Assembly: GCF_900543425.1 (NCBI RefSeq) | Contig: NZ_UQRQ01000008.1 | Coordinates: 1 to 64,000 of the forward strand | From: an uncultured Sanguibacteroides sp. | Lineage (GTDB): Bacteria; Bacteroidota; Bacteroidia; Bacteroidales; Marinifilaceae | Direction of reading: 5' to 3' | Length of the DNA: 64,000 nt | In this document: one piece after another, positions 26,673 through 36,144 of the stretch | Layout of the letters: each line of letters starts with the position of its first letter | How positions within the stretch are numbered: the first letter of the stretch is position 1 | Made by a program: the position numbers and the translations under genes | Notes under the pieces: model-generated | Databases searched by the model: none | Told to the model about the DNA's origin: nothing | What the model saw: only the letters and a program-made list of their open reading frames with translations

Positions 26673-27572
26673 CTAGTCTCGCTTTTCATTTATCAAAAAA
26701 CAGTCCCAAGAAAATTCTTTTTTATCATAATCGATAACAGCTTCTACCTGAACACTGACGGGTTTACCATTTAGAATTGCCGGAGCCCATTTCACCTCGT
26801 GACTAAATAATCTTCCAGGAAACATTTGTCCTCTCATAAAGGAAGCTAACTGTATATGAGACAAATTATCGATATATTTCAAATTTGAAAAATAGCCTTC
26901 CTTATTTATGATAAAACTAAACTTTAATGTTCCAAGGATAGGAAACTTTATTAACTCAGGATATTCGAATTTTTCTACTTTATCATCACACTTGTTATAA
27001 ATATGCATCGCCACCTGATGTATATATCTGGTTAAATTATACCTCTTTCCATTAATTCTTTTATCCAGTTCCCCCCAACCAGGCCCTTCATCAAGAACAA
27101 TCATACTCCCGTTTAAGGCGAGAGGAATAGTGAAACGCTGCTCTGAAGTAACTTTTTTACCGGCCTTTACATTCGCTTTCCATTTGCCGGAAATAGATAT
27201 AATACGCTTTATCTCATCAGCAACTGTTGTATCCTGCAAATTCTCCACCACACAATTGTTAATTTTTCCTTTTTTAGTTAAAGTAAAATAAGTCACAACG
27301 TCGATCTTCTGAAATATCGTATCTGCATAAATCAGGTTGCTAAACAAGTAATCTGAATCCATTAGATTGACACTAAATGGAATATGCTCGTGAAGCAATC
27401 GATCAGACAACCAATCAGGAAAAATCGACTCTATGTTCTTATTTTTACATAAAGCCTTTTTGTCTTGCTCTTCCCCGAAATCGTTTCTATTGGCTCGTAC
27501 GATTAAAGTGAATAGACTTATAAAAACGACGAGAAGCCCAAAAACACGCCTTTTAAATAGATTATACATCAT
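26673..27572 (-). CDS. Exported protein with two TonB-C-like domains
   Basis: 299 residues, N-terminal signal/anchor segment (about 9-27). Two regions resemble TonB C-terminal domains: about 92-150 (VTYFTLTKKGKINNCVV... SGKWKANVKAGKKV) and about 215-285 (LKFSFIINKEGYFSNLKYI ... VKWAPAILNGKPVSVQVE). Both have the strand-helix-strand pattern with the W-x-P/A-x-x-x-GK element. No proline-rich spacer, so classical TonB function is doubtful; such proteins are common and uncharacterised in Bacteroidota. A tiny lipoprotein gene lies just upstream on the same strand. Start may be either of two adjacent ATGs. Confidence 0.6.
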   Translation of the reverse strand: MMYNLFKRRVFGLLVVFISLFTLIVRANRNDFGEEQDKKALCKNKNIESIFPDWLSDRLLHEHIPFSVNLMDSDYLFSNLIYADTIFQKIDVVTYFTLTKKGKINNCVVENLQDTTVADEIKRIISISGKWKANVKAGKKVTSEQRFTIPLALNGSMIVLDEGPGWGELDKRINGKRYNLTRYIHQVAMHIYNKCDDKVEKFEYPELIKFPILGTLKFSFIINKEGYFSNLKYIDNLSHIQLASFMRGQMFPGRLFSHEVKWAPAILNGKPVSVQVEAVIDYDKKEFSWDCFLINEKRD

Positions 27573-27621
27573 TCTACTCTTTTATATGATTAAATTTCTA
27601 TTGCAAAATCAGATGACAAAT

Positions 27622-27738
27622 TCAATTAAATTCAGGTAAGTATTCACTATTACCAAATGATTCACTATCTTTTGTACACGCATATACAATAGATAAAATC
27701 AACATTGAAATAATTATTAGATAATTTCTTGTTTTCAT
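27622..27738 (-). CDS. Tiny lipoprotein, 38 residues
   Basis: The frame reads MKTRNYLIIISMLILSIVYA followed by a lipobox cysteine and 17 polar residues ending EYLPEFN. Basic N terminus, hydrophobic core and VYAC cleavage site are all present, so a mature peptide of only 18 residues on a lipid anchor is predicted. It is 49 bp upstream of the TonB-C-like gene on the same strand. Below the usual length cut-off for gene callers; alternatively the truncated start of a longer gene. Confidence 0.5.
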   Translation of the reverse strand: MKTRNYLIIISMLILSIVYACTKDSESFGNSEYLPEFN

Positions 27739-28108
27739 AATTATTAATCTACAAGTGATTATTTTCAAAATAATTTTTAAATATATATCATATATACTTT
27801 ATAAAACTAATATTTCAATAACACAAATATCAATATTACAGCATATAATCATATATCAAATGCAATATTAATTAAAATAAACAACAATTGCAAACACAAT
27901 TGTGATATTTTAATCCATAAAACATCAATACACACGAACAATGCAACCAATTTTAGACATCTTCAAAATCGAAGTAAACTATTAAATAGCCTCTCAACCT
28001 TCAAATCTCTCAATTACTGAATCCCTTAATCGCAATTCCCATAAACGAGTATACTATTTACCATAGTCAAGCTCCTATCAGTAATAATAAATTTATTACT
28101 TTTGTGAC
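27739..28108. other. AT-rich divergent intergenic region
   Basis: 370 bp, very AT-rich, between the tiny lipoprotein gene and holA. No gene is seen. The only clear site is TACTTTTG at 28097-28104, the -7 element for holA. Confidence 0.5.
28097..28104 (+). promoter_or_regulatory. -7 promoter element abutting holA
   Basis: TACTTTTG is an exact TAnnTTTG match ending only four bases before the holA ATG, so the transcript would start at or next to the start codon. Confidence 0.5.
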
Positions 28109-29119
28109 ATGAAATACGAAGACATCATAGCGGATTTGAAAAAAGGGAATTATACTCCAATCTATTTTCTAACGGGTGAAGAGCCCTATTTTCTGGATAA
28201 AATCAGTGAATGGATTGAAGAACACGTTCTTTCGGAAGACGAAAAAGCATTTAACCAGGTCGTCTTTTACGGGAATGACGTCTCCATGACCACGATCACC
28301 GATACGGCCCGTCGGTTTCCCATGATGTCGCCACGCCAGGTTGTCATCGTAAAAGAAGCCCAGAACATACGGGACTTTGATAATCTACTCCCTTATATCG
28401 ATCATTTCCAACCAACAACCATACTCGTATTCCTATATAAAAACAAAAAACCGGATAAACGAAAAGGTGTTTTTAAGAAGCTGGGAAGTTCTAAAAACTG
28501 TGTCTATTTTGAATCCGCCAGACTGTATGAAAATAAAATTCCGGATTGGATCATCAATTACTGTAAAGAAAAAAAATGTATGATCACCATGAAGGCGGCA
28601 GGAATTTTAGCCGAAAGTTTGGGAAACGACTTGAGTAAAGTCGCCAACGAATTAGATAAGCTCATGCTGTTACTACCCGGAGGGGGAGAAATTAAAGAAA
28701 ATCTGGTAGAAGAACATACCGGGATCAGTAAAGAGTATAATACCTTCGAGTTAATCAACGCCATCATTCGGCAAGATCATTTAAAAGCGAATCGTATTGT
28801 CAATTATTTTGAGGCCAATCCCAAAAACAACCCGTTGGTATTAACCATAGCGACATTATTTAAATACTTCAGGGATCTATTGACCTTTCATTACCAGAAA
28901 AAAACCACCCCGAATCAACAGGAAATGGCTCGACTGCTCGGTATTAACCCCTATTTCATAAAAGATTACACGGAGGGAAGTAAAAAATATAACGCCATAA
29001 AATGCGCTAACATCATTTCATGGCTACGGGAATACGATATGAAATCCAAAGGAGTCGGAAACAGTAATATTTCAGATGGAGAACTATTAAAAGAGTTGAT
29101 TTTCAAAATTATGCATTGA
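28109..29119 (+). CDS. holA: DNA polymerase III delta subunit
   Basis: Delta opens the sliding clamp as part of the clamp loader. 336 residues, typical. The N-terminal block PIYFLTGEEPYFLDKI near residues 17-32 is the family signature; the mid-section KGVFKKLG, the LGNDLSKVANELDKL helix near 170-185 and the C-terminal collar domain LKYFRDL-like segment (LFKYFRDLLTFHYQ) follow. No Walker A is expected in delta and none is seen. Followed after 18 bp by gmhB, probably one transcript. Confidence 0.92.
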   Translation: MKYEDIIADLKKGNYTPIYFLTGEEPYFLDKISEWIEEHVLSEDEKAFNQVVFYGNDVSMTTITDTARRFPMMSPRQVVIVKEAQNIRDFDNLLPYIDHFQPTTILVFLYKNKKPDKRKGVFKKLGSSKNCVYFESARLYENKIPDWIINYCKEKKCMITMKAAGILAESLGNDLSKVANELDKLMLLLPGGGEIKENLVEEHTGISKEYNTFELINAIIRQDHLKANRIVNYFEANPKNNPLVLTIATLFKYFRDLLTFHYQKKTTPNQQEMARLLGINPYFIKDYTEGSKKYNAIKCANIISWLREYDMKSKGVGNSNISDGELLKELIFKIMH

Positions 29120-29137
29120 TACAAAATTTCGGATAAC

Positions 29138-29626
29138 ATGAATAAGGCAGTCTTTTTAGATCGGGACGGAACCATTAATTCGGATGAAGGGCATTACTAT
29201 ATATACAAAAAAGAAGATTTCACTTTTAATCCGGGAGTCATCGAAGGTATCAAACGCCTGAACGAGGCCGGTTATTTAGTGATTGTAGTGACCAATCAGG
29301 GAGGAGTGGCCAAAGGAGAATACACCGAAAAAGAGGTCGAGCTTTTACACGAATACATGTGCTCGGAATTGGCAAAAGCAGGAGCTCACATAGACAAAAT
29401 TTACTATTGCCCGCATCACGACAGCATTTCGAAATGCAAATGCCGGAAGCCTTCGCCTTATATGATTGAAAAGGCCATAGAAGAATTTGATATTGATAAA
29501 TCGACCTCACTTTTGATCGGGGATGGGACAAGGGATATTGAAGCAGCCTCGGCTGCCGGAATCAGGGGCATCAAAATACCTAAAAATAGCGATATCACTC
29601 CCGTTATAGATGCTATTTTAAGTTAA
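29138..29626 (+). CDS. gmhB: D-glycero-heptose-1,7-bisphosphate 7-phosphatase-like HAD protein
   Basis: 162-residue HAD-IIIA phosphatase. Nucleophile motif FLDRDGTIN at residues 6-14, motif II VVTNQGGVAKG, zinc loop CPHHDSISKCKCRKP and motif IV LLIGDGTRDIEAA. GmhB removes a phosphate in ADP-heptose synthesis for lipopolysaccharide core; histidinol-phosphate phosphatases share the fold, so the exact substrate is an inference from the zinc loop. Second gene after holA, with its own terminator. Confidence 0.88.
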   Translation: MNKAVFLDRDGTINSDEGHYYIYKKEDFTFNPGVIEGIKRLNEAGYLVIVVTNQGGVAKGEYTEKEVELLHEYMCSELAKAGAHIDKIYYCPHHDSISKCKCRKPSPYMIEKAIEEFDIDKSTSLLIGDGTRDIEAASAAGIRGIKIPKNSDITPVIDAILS

Positions 29627-29646
29627 CACCCACATTTCAAAACAGA

Positions 29647-29676
29647 GCGGATTTTTACAAATCCGCCCCATTTTTT
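29647..29676 (+). terminator. Intrinsic terminator after gmhB
   Basis: GCGGATTT (29647-29654) and AAATCCGC (29659-29666) form a perfect stem with a TTAC loop, followed by CCCATTTTTT. Confidence 0.88.
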
Positions 29677-29714
29677 GCAAGTCAAAATATGTATTGTCAA
29701 GCCTACCTATAACT

Positions 29715-30998
29715 TCACTCGACTTTGGTAAACTGGAATACTAAGGTATAGTAATCCGACATCGGATATTCTCCGACAACTTGCCACGGATATTCCGGAT
29801 GTGTCGCAACATAATAACATTTTGTCAAAAAGTCTGTCGGGACATAATCGTAAATACGGAGTTCCAATACTTTCCCTTTACGCAGAAGACGCATTCCAAC
29901 AACACCTTCCTCCTCGTTTACATTTGCGGCCGAATAACTTTTGTTTACCTTTCCGAGTTTCACGGTCATCACATCCTCATAACCCATTGTTGCTGTTTCG
30001 TTTAAACGAGTAGACTCTTCCTTTATAATTTCAACGGAACAATTCCGTAAGTAGTGAGCTAAATCTCCCGTCACGCCATCCACATTCAAGGTATTTCCAT
30101 CAGGATCAGCAGATAGGCGAACCACATCCGTAGTATTATTATTCACAGGCAGATGTTCACAATCTACTCCCGTTTTATCCTCATAGCTTGCCATTCGACG
30201 GACAAAAGCCTCGTCCGTGAAGCCTTCAAACCTCCACTCCCCTTCGATATCTTTAAATTGTGTAGGTCCGCTAACCGTTACCGTTGTGGAAGCATTACCT
30301 CCCGCTTCAATAAGTCCTCCCTCCTTTATTCTCAAAATAACCTTATCCTTTCCTTTCTCCTTCTTCAAAAAGCGAAGTGTTACTATCGCATAGGCTTTCA
30401 TAGCCCCCATGTATAACTCCTGTTCTCCCCCGATAATTTCATAATGTTCGTTTAATACGGCCGTCGAAGCAGGATCTATTTCGAAAGGAACATAAACCTC
30501 CGTCTTTTGGTACATATAATCGTTTCCCCCGACCTTCAGACCAACGGCTATCTCTTTCTCGGCTTTCAAGTCATAAGAAGTCGCATTGAAAGAACAACTG
30601 AAAACATCCCTTATCTCCACGGGAATCATAGCTACTCGATTATTCCACAATTCATACCCCTCTACTCCGTTTAAGGCCAAACGGATTTCTCGTTGAGGAG
30701 TCACATTCTCTTTAGGTGTAATCCATACCGTATCTATCGATTCTCCGGGTTGAAGTGTAAATTCCTTCGTCTCTATCGTGTAATCCTCATCTAAAACCGC
30801 CGTTCCTGAAACGGTAAAGGGAACCACGACTGTCTCCTTAGCCGGAGTCGATGCTATCAATTCTACTGCTAACGGGGTTTCCGCCTTTAAAATATAGATC
30901 GGCCGACCGAAACTCAATGTCGGCAAATCATTGTCGTCATTCTTGCAACTTAACAGAAACAAGAATAAAATCAAATTATATAATAATATTCTTCGCAT
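29715..30998 (-). CDS. SusCD-associated lipoprotein with Calx-beta-like repeats
   Basis: 427 residues. Lipoprotein signal with lipobox LLSC at about residue 18 followed by KNDDND, typical of surface export. Two immunoglobulin-like repeats resemble Calx-beta domains (VPFTVSGTAVLDEDYTI... and VPFEIDPASTAVLNEHYEI...). The C-terminal half contains EGEWRFEGFTDE-like sequence and may be a separate domain. Such proteins sit beside SusC/SusD and likely bind the ligand at the cell surface; ligand unknown. Last gene of the operon. Confidence 0.72.
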   Translation of the reverse strand: MRRILLYNLILFLFLLSCKNDDNDLPTLSFGRPIYILKAETPLAVELIASTPAKETVVVPFTVSGTAVLDEDYTIETKEFTLQPGESIDTVWITPKENVTPQREIRLALNGVEGYELWNNRVAMIPVEIRDVFSCSFNATSYDLKAEKEIAVGLKVGGNDYMYQKTEVYVPFEIDPASTAVLNEHYEIIGGEQELYMGAMKAYAIVTLRFLKKEKGKDKVILRIKEGGLIEAGGNASTTVTVSGPTQFKDIEGEWRFEGFTDEAFVRRMASYEDKTGVDCEHLPVNNNTTDVVRLSADPDGNTLNVDGVTGDLAHYLRNCSVEIIKEESTRLNETATMGYEDVMTVKLGKVNKSYSAANVNEEEGVVGMRLLRKGKVLELRIYDYVPTDFLTKCYYVATHPEYPWQVVGEYPMSDYYTLVFQFTKVE

Positions 30999-31017
30999 AC
31001 ACCTGTACTATTTTAGT

Positions 31018-31212
31018 TTAATCACCATAAGTTTCATTGTAAGCCTCCCGCTTAGCCTGAATCACATCCCGTTCCGCATTCGTCAATTTCGCAGGAGTAG
31101 GTAAAACAAATTCATTACTGACGTCACTCAATCTCTCGGGTATATCTTCCGCATCATCGCCACAAGCCGCAAAAGATAAACTTATCACCATTAGAATTAA
31201 TATATATTTCAT
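31018..31212 (-). CDS. Small lipoprotein in the SusCD operon
   Basis: 64 residues from MKYILILM at 31212; a longer frame overlaps SusD and puts 16 residues before the signal peptide. Lipobox SFAAC at about residue 17 followed by GDDAEDIPE, an acidic surface-export-like signal. The mature part of about 48 residues ends in a charged helix (NAERDVIQAKREAYNETYG). Starts 17 bp after the SusD stop. Function unknown. Confidence 0.7.
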   Translation of the reverse strand: MKYILILMVISLSFAACGDDAEDIPERLSDVSNEFVLPTPAKLTNAERDVIQAKREAYNETYGD

Positions 31213-31228
31213 CGTATTACGCTTTAAA

Positions 31229-32602
31229 TTAATATTTACTGTATTCCGGATTCTGAACAATAGAAGGATTCAGTACTATATCCGACTTCGGAATCGGAAA
31301 AGTGTAAAGGAATTTCAATGTTTCGTATTTTACGCCGCTAACTCCCCACCAGAACTCGGGGCGTCCATTCCGTTTCAATTCGTACCAACGGTCTCCGTTC
31401 TCCATGTACAGCTCTTTTCTCCGCTCGTTCAGGATGGCAGCCATAAGAGGAGTTAAGGCTTTACCCGTGGCATCCACCTGTATACGGGTCGACGCATCTA
31501 CTGCCGGTAAATTACTCATCGTGTAGGTCACGTAAGATTCGATCCGGTTTTCCCTCAAAAGGTTCAGGTAATGTAACGCATTATCATTGTCACCCAAATG
31601 AGCATAACACTCGGCTATAACCAAACACATTTCGGCGCTTCGGATGGCAGATCGAAGTGTTTTATTGTTCAATAATTTGTTCGTGAAAAAAAGATTATAA
31701 CGTACATCATTCTCTTTCTCCACAAACAGATTGATTAAATCTTCAGCGACAGGACGAGTTTGAGAGTAACCGAAACTCAAATCCGTATAACCTTTCGTTT
31801 TTGAAGTGCCGGCCCGTAATAATTCATTACCGGTCTGTGCTACTTCACTTGTCATCATCTCTTTATACGCCTCTCCTTTGAGCAAAGGATAAGTTTCCAA
31901 TATCTCTTTAGCAATAGGAATAGCCAAATCCCATTCCTGTGCCCAGAAGTAAGTTCTGGCCAAATAAAACTTGGCTACATTTACATCCAATCGGTATTTC
32001 TTATCCGTTTGATTCATATCGATTGCGGCCTTCAGATCCCTCACTATAAAATCAAACGTTTCTCTCAAGGTTGCCCGTGCGGGTTTTGCTTCCATATCAA
32101 ATCTTTCCACGAGTGGGATTCCATTCATTCCGGAGGCTTTCGCGTTATCAAAAGGTTCACAAAATTCCCGCATCAAATTATAATAACACATCCCTCGTAA
32201 AGTATACGCCGTAGCCACAACCTTTTTTCCCAATTCAGAAGACTTGTCTTCCATCTCACCCAAAATAATATTACAATCCCGAATTTTCTCGTAAATATAC
32301 TTGTACCGGCTCGTCATCGAATTGATATCCGTTCCCACGTAAACTTGCAAGCGGGAAGATAAACTTAAATCTCCATCCAAATTATCCGAATAACATTCGA
32401 ATGACAAGGTTTTCGTATACTCTCCGAATACATAGTAATCACTGGCTTCATCCAGATTACGCAAATAGTAATGTATCAAAGAAGAAAACTCTTCCGCTGT
32501 TTCGGGAATCACCTCGCTCTTTTTTTTCACATCCAGATATTCTGTACACGAGAGTATTCCCAGAAATAATATACCCGTAATATATAAATTAATCCTTCTC
32601 AT
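31229..32602 (-). CDS. SusD/RagB-family nutrient-binding lipoprotein
   Basis: 457 residues. Lipobox LGILSC at about residue 19. The helical SusD core is recognisable: EEFSSLIHYYL, ATAYTLRGMCYYNLMREFCEPF, tetratricopeptide-like AKFYLARTYFWAQEWDLAI, SAEMCLVIAECYAHLGDNDNALHYLNLLRENR, and the C-terminal LNERRKELYMENGDRWYELKRNG with FPIPKSDIVLNPSIVQNP. It forms the lid over the SusC channel. Located 18 bp after SusC in the operon. Confidence 0.95.
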   Translation of the reverse strand: MRRINLYITGILFLGILSCTEYLDVKKKSEVIPETAEEFSSLIHYYLRNLDEASDYYVFGEYTKTLSFECYSDNLDGDLSLSSRLQVYVGTDINSMTSRYKYIYEKIRDCNIILGEMEDKSSELGKKVVATAYTLRGMCYYNLMREFCEPFDNAKASGMNGIPLVERFDMEAKPARATLRETFDFIVRDLKAAIDMNQTDKKYRLDVNVAKFYLARTYFWAQEWDLAIPIAKEILETYPLLKGEAYKEMMTSEVAQTGNELLRAGTSKTKGYTDLSFGYSQTRPVAEDLINLFVEKENDVRYNLFFTNKLLNNKTLRSAIRSAEMCLVIAECYAHLGDNDNALHYLNLLRENRIESYVTYTMSNLPAVDASTRIQVDATGKALTPLMAAILNERRKELYMENGDRWYELKRNGRPEFWWGVSGVKYETLKFLYTFPIPKSDIVLNPSIVQNPEYSKY

Positions 32603-32620
32603 ATTTTCATTTTTAATCTA

Positions 32621-35600
32621 TTAAAATCCGACACTAATCCCCCACGATACAGAACGCGTCACCGGGTAGGTTGTTCCTGGTGTTTCCGGATCTATACCGG
32701 AATAATTCGTGAAAGTGAAAAAATTCTCCAACGACAAAGAGAGATCTACTGACGAAAGTCGCACTTTCCGTATCCATTTATCGGGTAGAGAGTAAGCCAG
32801 AGTGATATTCCGAATTCTCATGAACGAAACATTTTCCAGATAAGTAGCATTTGTAATCTCATCTTTATGAACATTATACTCGTCCAATAGCAAACGATCC
32901 CCCAAATAATCGATAATCCGGGGATATTTTACCCCTGTCGTACGTTTCGTAGTCCAACGGTTCACCATATCTTTCCGCACATTCAAATGATTACGGTACA
33001 AATCGCTGTAGGCGGTCTGCGGTTTTTCCCCCGTTACGTAAGAAGTCACTTTGCTATAACTTGCAGGAGAGTTGATCTTATCTATGATTTTCGCCCCTGA
33101 CGAAATAGTTCCGCCTACACTTAGACGAAAATTTTTGTAGGAAGCCTGCAAATTGAATCCTCCGGTCCATGGGGCCACGGAAGTTCCCAGATAAAAACGA
33201 TAATTATCAACATTTTGCAAATCGCTACCCGTGTATATCTGTGCATCAGGACGTAACACGTAAGTATACACCCCGTCACGAGGGTCGATACCCGTATATC
33301 TTCCACCAAATACAGATTCCAAGGGATATCCCTCGAAAATACCGTCACTCATCATCAACGATTCGCTTTGCCTGTCGTATTTGGTTAGCTTGTTACGGTT
33401 TAACGAGATATTTCCTCCCAAAGACAACCTGAAATCCCGATTATCAAGCACCTTCACGTTCAACGTCATCTCTATACCTTTATTTACAACCGTAGAGGTA
33501 TTAAAAGCCTGATTCCCGAATCCTGTCGAAGAAACGACATCTACTTTCGAAACCAGATCGGTACTTTTCCGGTAGTAACCTTCTACTAATCCGGAGACTC
33601 GTTCCTTAAACAAACCGAAATCCAAAGCCAGTTTCATGTCTTTCGTTTTCTCCCATCGCAATTTAGGATTGGGTGCCGATGCAATCGAACCCGTACGCAA
33701 CCCTTGCCAGTAAAGAGTAGTATAATTTAAAACCAATTCCTTATTGACCCCTTTTACAATGTTTCCCGTGTATCCCATGGCGGCCCTCAAGGTCAAGCGA
33801 TTAACATACGGCAGTAGCGACTGCATAAATCTTTCCTGATCCAGGTTCCATAATACACCAAGCGACCAGGTCGGATTAAACTGCTCATCGCTTCCGAAAT
33901 TATTAGAACCGTCTGTCCGGAAGGTCAAACTCAACAGATAACGATCCATAAAATTATACTCCCCCGAAGCGAAGAATGAAGCAAATCGACTCTCGTTAGT
34001 ACTTTCCCCGGCCAATTGATCCAGCAAATCGGCATACTCCGAAGCATCACCTCCGTCCGGGTTCGGGGGTATAGGCATCGTGGAATTTCCGGTAACATCG
34101 TCATAACCGTAACGTTTAAAATAAGTCGCTACACTTTTATTGCCACGCAACTCCGCTCCTGCCAACACCTTCATATAATGTCCGCCTGAAAACTCATTCG
34201 AATAAGAGAACATTCCTTTCACGTCGTAGCTATTACTATTAGCCTCGGAACGGGTAATAGACCCGTAAGGAGTCCAGTCGCTTCCACTCTTATTGTTATC
34301 AAAGTACAACCTGTCATTATAAGCGGCATACGTATCTTTATTCTTTATATCCGTACTACGGTTATTTGTGTACTCGTAAGAAACCTGTCCGTCGAACCAC
34401 AATTTACTTGTAAAATTATATTTCAACTTGGCCCAGACAGAAGAACGGGAATTCATTCCGTCTCCTGAAGTCTGACGCATCTCCCGCAATATATTAAACC
34501 CGTCGGTCGGTAGCTGGGGCACATCTGCTCCATAACCATCACTCAAGGCTCCCAAATTGAAATAAGTCATATCCGGACGATAACTACCATCCTCGTTATA
34601 AGGTCTTTCGTATGGATTCGCAAAATAAGCATAGGTAAAAGGATCCACGTCCATGGATGAACTATGAGACTCTTGCCGGGACAGATCCAGCCCCAAGCCA
34701 GCTTCAACCTTCTTCGTGGGTTTCACATTCAAGGTAGCCCTAAAATTATAACGTTCATAATCCGTCTCTTTTACCAAACCGTTATTTTTATTATATCCGA
34801 ACGAAACGTAGTAAAGAACATTATCAGCTCCCCCAGAAAAAGAGAGATGATGCGACATGGAGAATGAATTACGAAAGATTTCATCAAACCAATCGGTCGT
34901 CGTTTTCCCCAACTCGTTAATATAAGCATCCTGTTCTGCTTTACTCATAGCCTCAAAGTTTTCCACATCATCATAGAAAATGTTATTCTTTCCCAGTTTG
35001 TTAGACCGTAACATTCCGACAATCCCGACAACAGGGACATGTTTTGCATTACTCTCGTAAGCCTCGGCAGAAAACTCATCCCATAACTCCTGTTCCCAGG
35101 CAAGTTTCTCGGAAGAATTCATCAAATTAGCATCTCTTTGTGGTTTTAATCCGATTGAAAAATTCGCACCGTAATTTACCCGCATCTTTCCAGCCTTTCC
35201 TTTCTTTGTTGTGACGACGATTACACCACCGGCAGCACGGGAACCGTATATGGCAGCGGCAGAAGCATCCTTCAAAACGGTTACGTTCTCGATATCGTTA
35301 GGGTTAATCCCTCCGACTCCGTGAGTAAGAATTTCGTTTAAACTTCCAGATTTTATCTCTCCCGTCGATATCTCCGGTACATCCTGTTGCAAAGGAATCC
35401 CGTCAATAACCCACAAAGGTTCGGCATCACCACTGATCGTACTGGTTCCTCGAATTCTGATCTTGGCGGATTCACCCGGACGACCGGAAACTGCCGAAAC
35501 ACTCACCCCAGCCAATTGACCTTGTAACAACATATCCAAATTCGTGACGGATTTATTAGCAAAAGCCTCTCCCGTAAGAACGCCGACAGATCCCGTCGAT

Positions 35601-36034
35601 CGCCGTTTCGTGGTTTCCCCGTACCCGGTAATAACCACCTCTCCCAATCGTTCAACCTTCTCTTTCAGTACAATTTTCAAATTCACCTTCGAATCCGTGA
35701 CCCTCTCTTCCCGAGGTTCCATTCCGATGCAAGAAAATACCAATACCCACTCTTTCTGCTCCGGAACCGACAATTCAAAATTTCCTTTGACATCCGTCAC
35801 CACTCCCCATATCGTTCCCTTCAACAAGACCGTCACCCCGGGCAAAGCAAGAGAATCTTTATCCATTACCCGTCCTTTCAAAACAGCTTTTTTTTCTTCC
35901 GGATTTCCTGTCTCCAAAGAGATTTCTGCTGAAAAAATTTCCCCTAACGGGAGTAGCATCAAACACACTAAATTCACGATTGACATGAACCCGTGTGACC
36001 TGAGCACACAATTTCGCTTATCACACCTTTTCAT
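32621..36034 (-). CDS. SusC/RagA TonB-dependent outer-membrane transporter
   Basis: 1137 residues. Signal peptide (about 1-36), carboxypeptidase-like beta-sandwich (LKGRVMDKDSLALPGVTVLLKGT) at about 51-130, TonB box-like EVVITGYG, plug domain with LLQGQLAGVSVSAVSGRPG, RIRGTSTISG and ASAAAIYGSRAAGGVIVVTTKKG, then the 22-strand barrel ending SWGISVGF. No N-terminal STN domain, so direct ECF-sigma signalling through this protein is not expected, and no sigma/anti-sigma pair is adjacent. No glycoside hydrolase accompanies it, so the ligand may be a peptide, glycoprotein or small polymer; this is inference. Confidence 0.96.
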   Translation of the reverse strand: MKRCDKRNCVLRSHGFMSIVNLVCLMLLPLGEIFSAEISLETGNPEEKKAVLKGRVMDKDSLALPGVTVLLKGTIWGVVTDVKGNFELSVPEQKEWVLVFSCIGMEPREERVTDSKVNLKIVLKEKVERLGEVVITGYGETTKRRSTGSVGVLTGEAFANKSVTNLDMLLQGQLAGVSVSAVSGRPGESAKIRIRGTSTISGDAEPLWVIDGIPLQQDVPEISTGEIKSGSLNEILTHGVGGINPNDIENVTVLKDASAAAIYGSRAAGGVIVVTTKKGKAGKMRVNYGANFSIGLKPQRDANLMNSSEKLAWEQELWDEFSAEAYESNAKHVPVVGIVGMLRSNKLGKNNIFYDDVENFEAMSKAEQDAYINELGKTTTDWFDEIFRNSFSMSHHLSFSGGADNVLYYVSFGYNKNNGLVKETDYERYNFRATLNVKPTKKVEAGLGLDLSRQESHSSSMDVDPFTYAYFANPYERPYNEDGSYRPDMTYFNLGALSDGYGADVPQLPTDGFNILREMRQTSGDGMNSRSSVWAKLKYNFTSKLWFDGQVSYEYTNNRSTDIKNKDTYAAYNDRLYFDNNKSGSDWTPYGSITRSEANSNSYDVKGMFSYSNEFSGGHYMKVLAGAELRGNKSVATYFKRYGYDDVTGNSTMPIPPNPDGGDASEYADLLDQLAGESTNESRFASFFASGEYNFMDRYLLSLTFRTDGSNNFGSDEQFNPTWSLGVLWNLDQERFMQSLLPYVNRLTLRAAMGYTGNIVKGVNKELVLNYTTLYWQGLRTGSIASAPNPKLRWEKTKDMKLALDFGLFKERVSGLVEGYYRKSTDLVSKVDVVSSTGFGNQAFNTSTVVNKGIEMTLNVKVLDNRDFRLSLGGNISLNRNKLTKYDRQSESLMMSDGIFEGYPLESVFGGRYTGIDPRDGVYTYVLRPDAQIYTGSDLQNVDNYRFYLGTSVAPWTGGFNLQASYKNFRLSVGGTISSGAKIIDKINSPASYSKVTSYVTGEKPQTAYSDLYRNHLNVRKDMVNRWTTKRTTGVKYPRIIDYLGDRLLLDEYNVHKDEITNATYLENVSFMRIRNITLAYSLPDKWIRKVRLSSVDLSLSLENFFTFTNYSGIDPETPGTTYPVTRSVSWGISVGF

Positions 36035-36120
36035 ACTTTATGTTGATAGTTAAATAATAAACTGAATACCGTAAACACGACATTGCATCATGTATTATGT
36101 ATTATTTAAAAAAATTTTAA

Positions 36121-36128
36121 CAAAAGTA
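36121..36128 (-). promoter_or_regulatory. -7 promoter element of the SusCD operon
   Basis: CAAAAGTA reads TACTTTTG on the minus strand, an exact TAnnTTTG match, giving a leader of about 80 nt before SusC. Confidence 0.6.
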
Positions 36129-36144
36129 ACGACAACGACAAGAC

